DNA of 5,757 nucleotides from Gordonia sp. (in: high G+C Gram-positive bacteria) (lineage in GTDB: Bacteria > Actinomycetota > Actinomycetes > Mycobacteriales > Mycobacteriaceae). Of this stretch, positions 5,495 to 5,757 are shown piece after piece. How positions within the stretch are numbered: position 1 is the stretch's first letter; every line of letters begins with the position of its first letter. The position numbers and the translations under genes were made by a program. The notes beneath the pieces are model-generated. The model worked only from the letters and a program-made list of their open reading frames with translations, was not told the origin of the DNA and made no database searches. The stretch is taken from positions 1 through 5,757 of the forward strand of contig JASLJL010000468.1 in the NCBI GenBank assembly GCA_030152405.1, in the 5' to 3' direction.

Positions 5495-5757
5495 ATGACC
5501 GACCCCGTACCCGGTACAACGGACGCGCCCTCTCGCCCGGACAGCGTGCGACTCGCAGTGGAGCTGTGGGGCGTCGTCGTGCTTGCGGAGCTGATCACCT
5601 TCATCGCTCAGTACCCCGTGCTGCGGGAGAGGATGCAGGAGGCCGTCGACCAGATGGTCAAGGACGGCCAGGAAGTGCCCGCGAGCGTCACGTCGATCTC
5701 GATCATCTCGATGGTGATCGTCGGGGCCGTGCTCACGGCGACGATCACCGTGAGCAC
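5495..5757 (+). CDS. Small membrane protein, 5' part, runs off the window
   Basis: ATG5495 opens a frame with no stop to the end of the window (87 full codons). It has a short Pro/Thr/Asp-rich N-terminus (1-17), a first hydrophobic helix at about 20-38 (from RLAVELWGVVVLAELITFIA), a charged, probably amphipathic segment with RERMQEAVDQMVKDGQE (44-60), and a second hydrophobic segment from about 65 to the edge (ISIISMVIVGAVLTATITV). No enzymatic motif is visible. The place after hemB corresponds to the membrane protein Rv0513 of M. tuberculosis (from memory), whose function I do not know. A role in heme or porphyrin handling is only suggested by position. The start is supported by the leaderless promoter spacing and the change from non-coding to coding character. 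Confidence 0.8.
   Translation, partial: MTDPVPGTTDAPSRPDSVRLAVELWGVVVLAELITFIAQYPVLRERMQEAVDQMVKDGQEVPASVTSISIISMVIVGAVLTATITVS

Noticed and set aside
1..5757. tRNA or rRNA genes, CRISPR arrays, insertion sequences, attachment sites, defence or phage genes
   Set aside because: None were found by reading both strands. The window is almost fully occupied by six + strand genes of the conserved hem locus.

Overview
The window is high-GC DNA (roughly two thirds G+C) carrying a tetrapyrrole (heme) biosynthesis cluster of a mycolic-acid-type actinomycete (order Mycobacteriales). Gene order and remembered protein similarity match the Mycobacterium tuberculosis block Rv0508-Rv0513: glutaredoxin-like gene, hemA, hemC, hemD, hemB, small membrane protein. 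The residues differ enough from Mycobacterium to suggest a relative such as Gordonia, Williamsia or Tsukamurella, but the genus cannot be fixed from sequence reading alone. Every real gene is on the + strand.

Layout: 1-176 is the 3' end of a thioredoxin-fold/glutaredoxin-like gene. 177-303 is the control region of the operon. It holds a 7-bp hairpin/palindrome, an 8-bp spaced inverted repeat, a TANNNT -10 box and a possible 22-codon, near-leaderless upstream ORF whose stop overlaps the hemA GTG. Then come hemA (304-1662, glutamyl-tRNA reductase), hemC (1710-2702, porphobilinogen deaminase), hemD (2814-4436, uroporphyrinogen-III synthase fused behind a degenerate SUMT-like domain) and hemB (4450-5439, porphobilinogen synthase). 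After a short gap with a stem-loop and an apparently leaderless promoter, a two-helix membrane protein starts at 5495 and runs off the end.

How the genes work together: HemA reduces glutamyl-tRNA to glutamate-1-semialdehyde. The aminomutase HemL, not in this window, makes 5-aminolevulinate. HemB condenses two of these to porphobilinogen, HemC polymerises four porphobilinogens to hydroxymethylbilane, and HemD closes the ring to uroporphyrinogen III, the branch point to heme/coproheme, siroheme and cobalamin. The 13-bp hemD-hemB gap, the 47-bp hemA-hemC gap and the lack of a convincing internal promoter fit one transcript from the promoter near 225.

I see no undescribed multi-gene system: this is a conserved housekeeping operon. 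The points worth a second look are regulatory or biochemical: the possible hemA leader peptide, the hairpin abutting the hemD ribosome binding site, a sharp synonymous-codon anomaly inside hemC, the eroded methyltransferase domain of HemD, and the hybrid Cys/Asp metal site of HemB.
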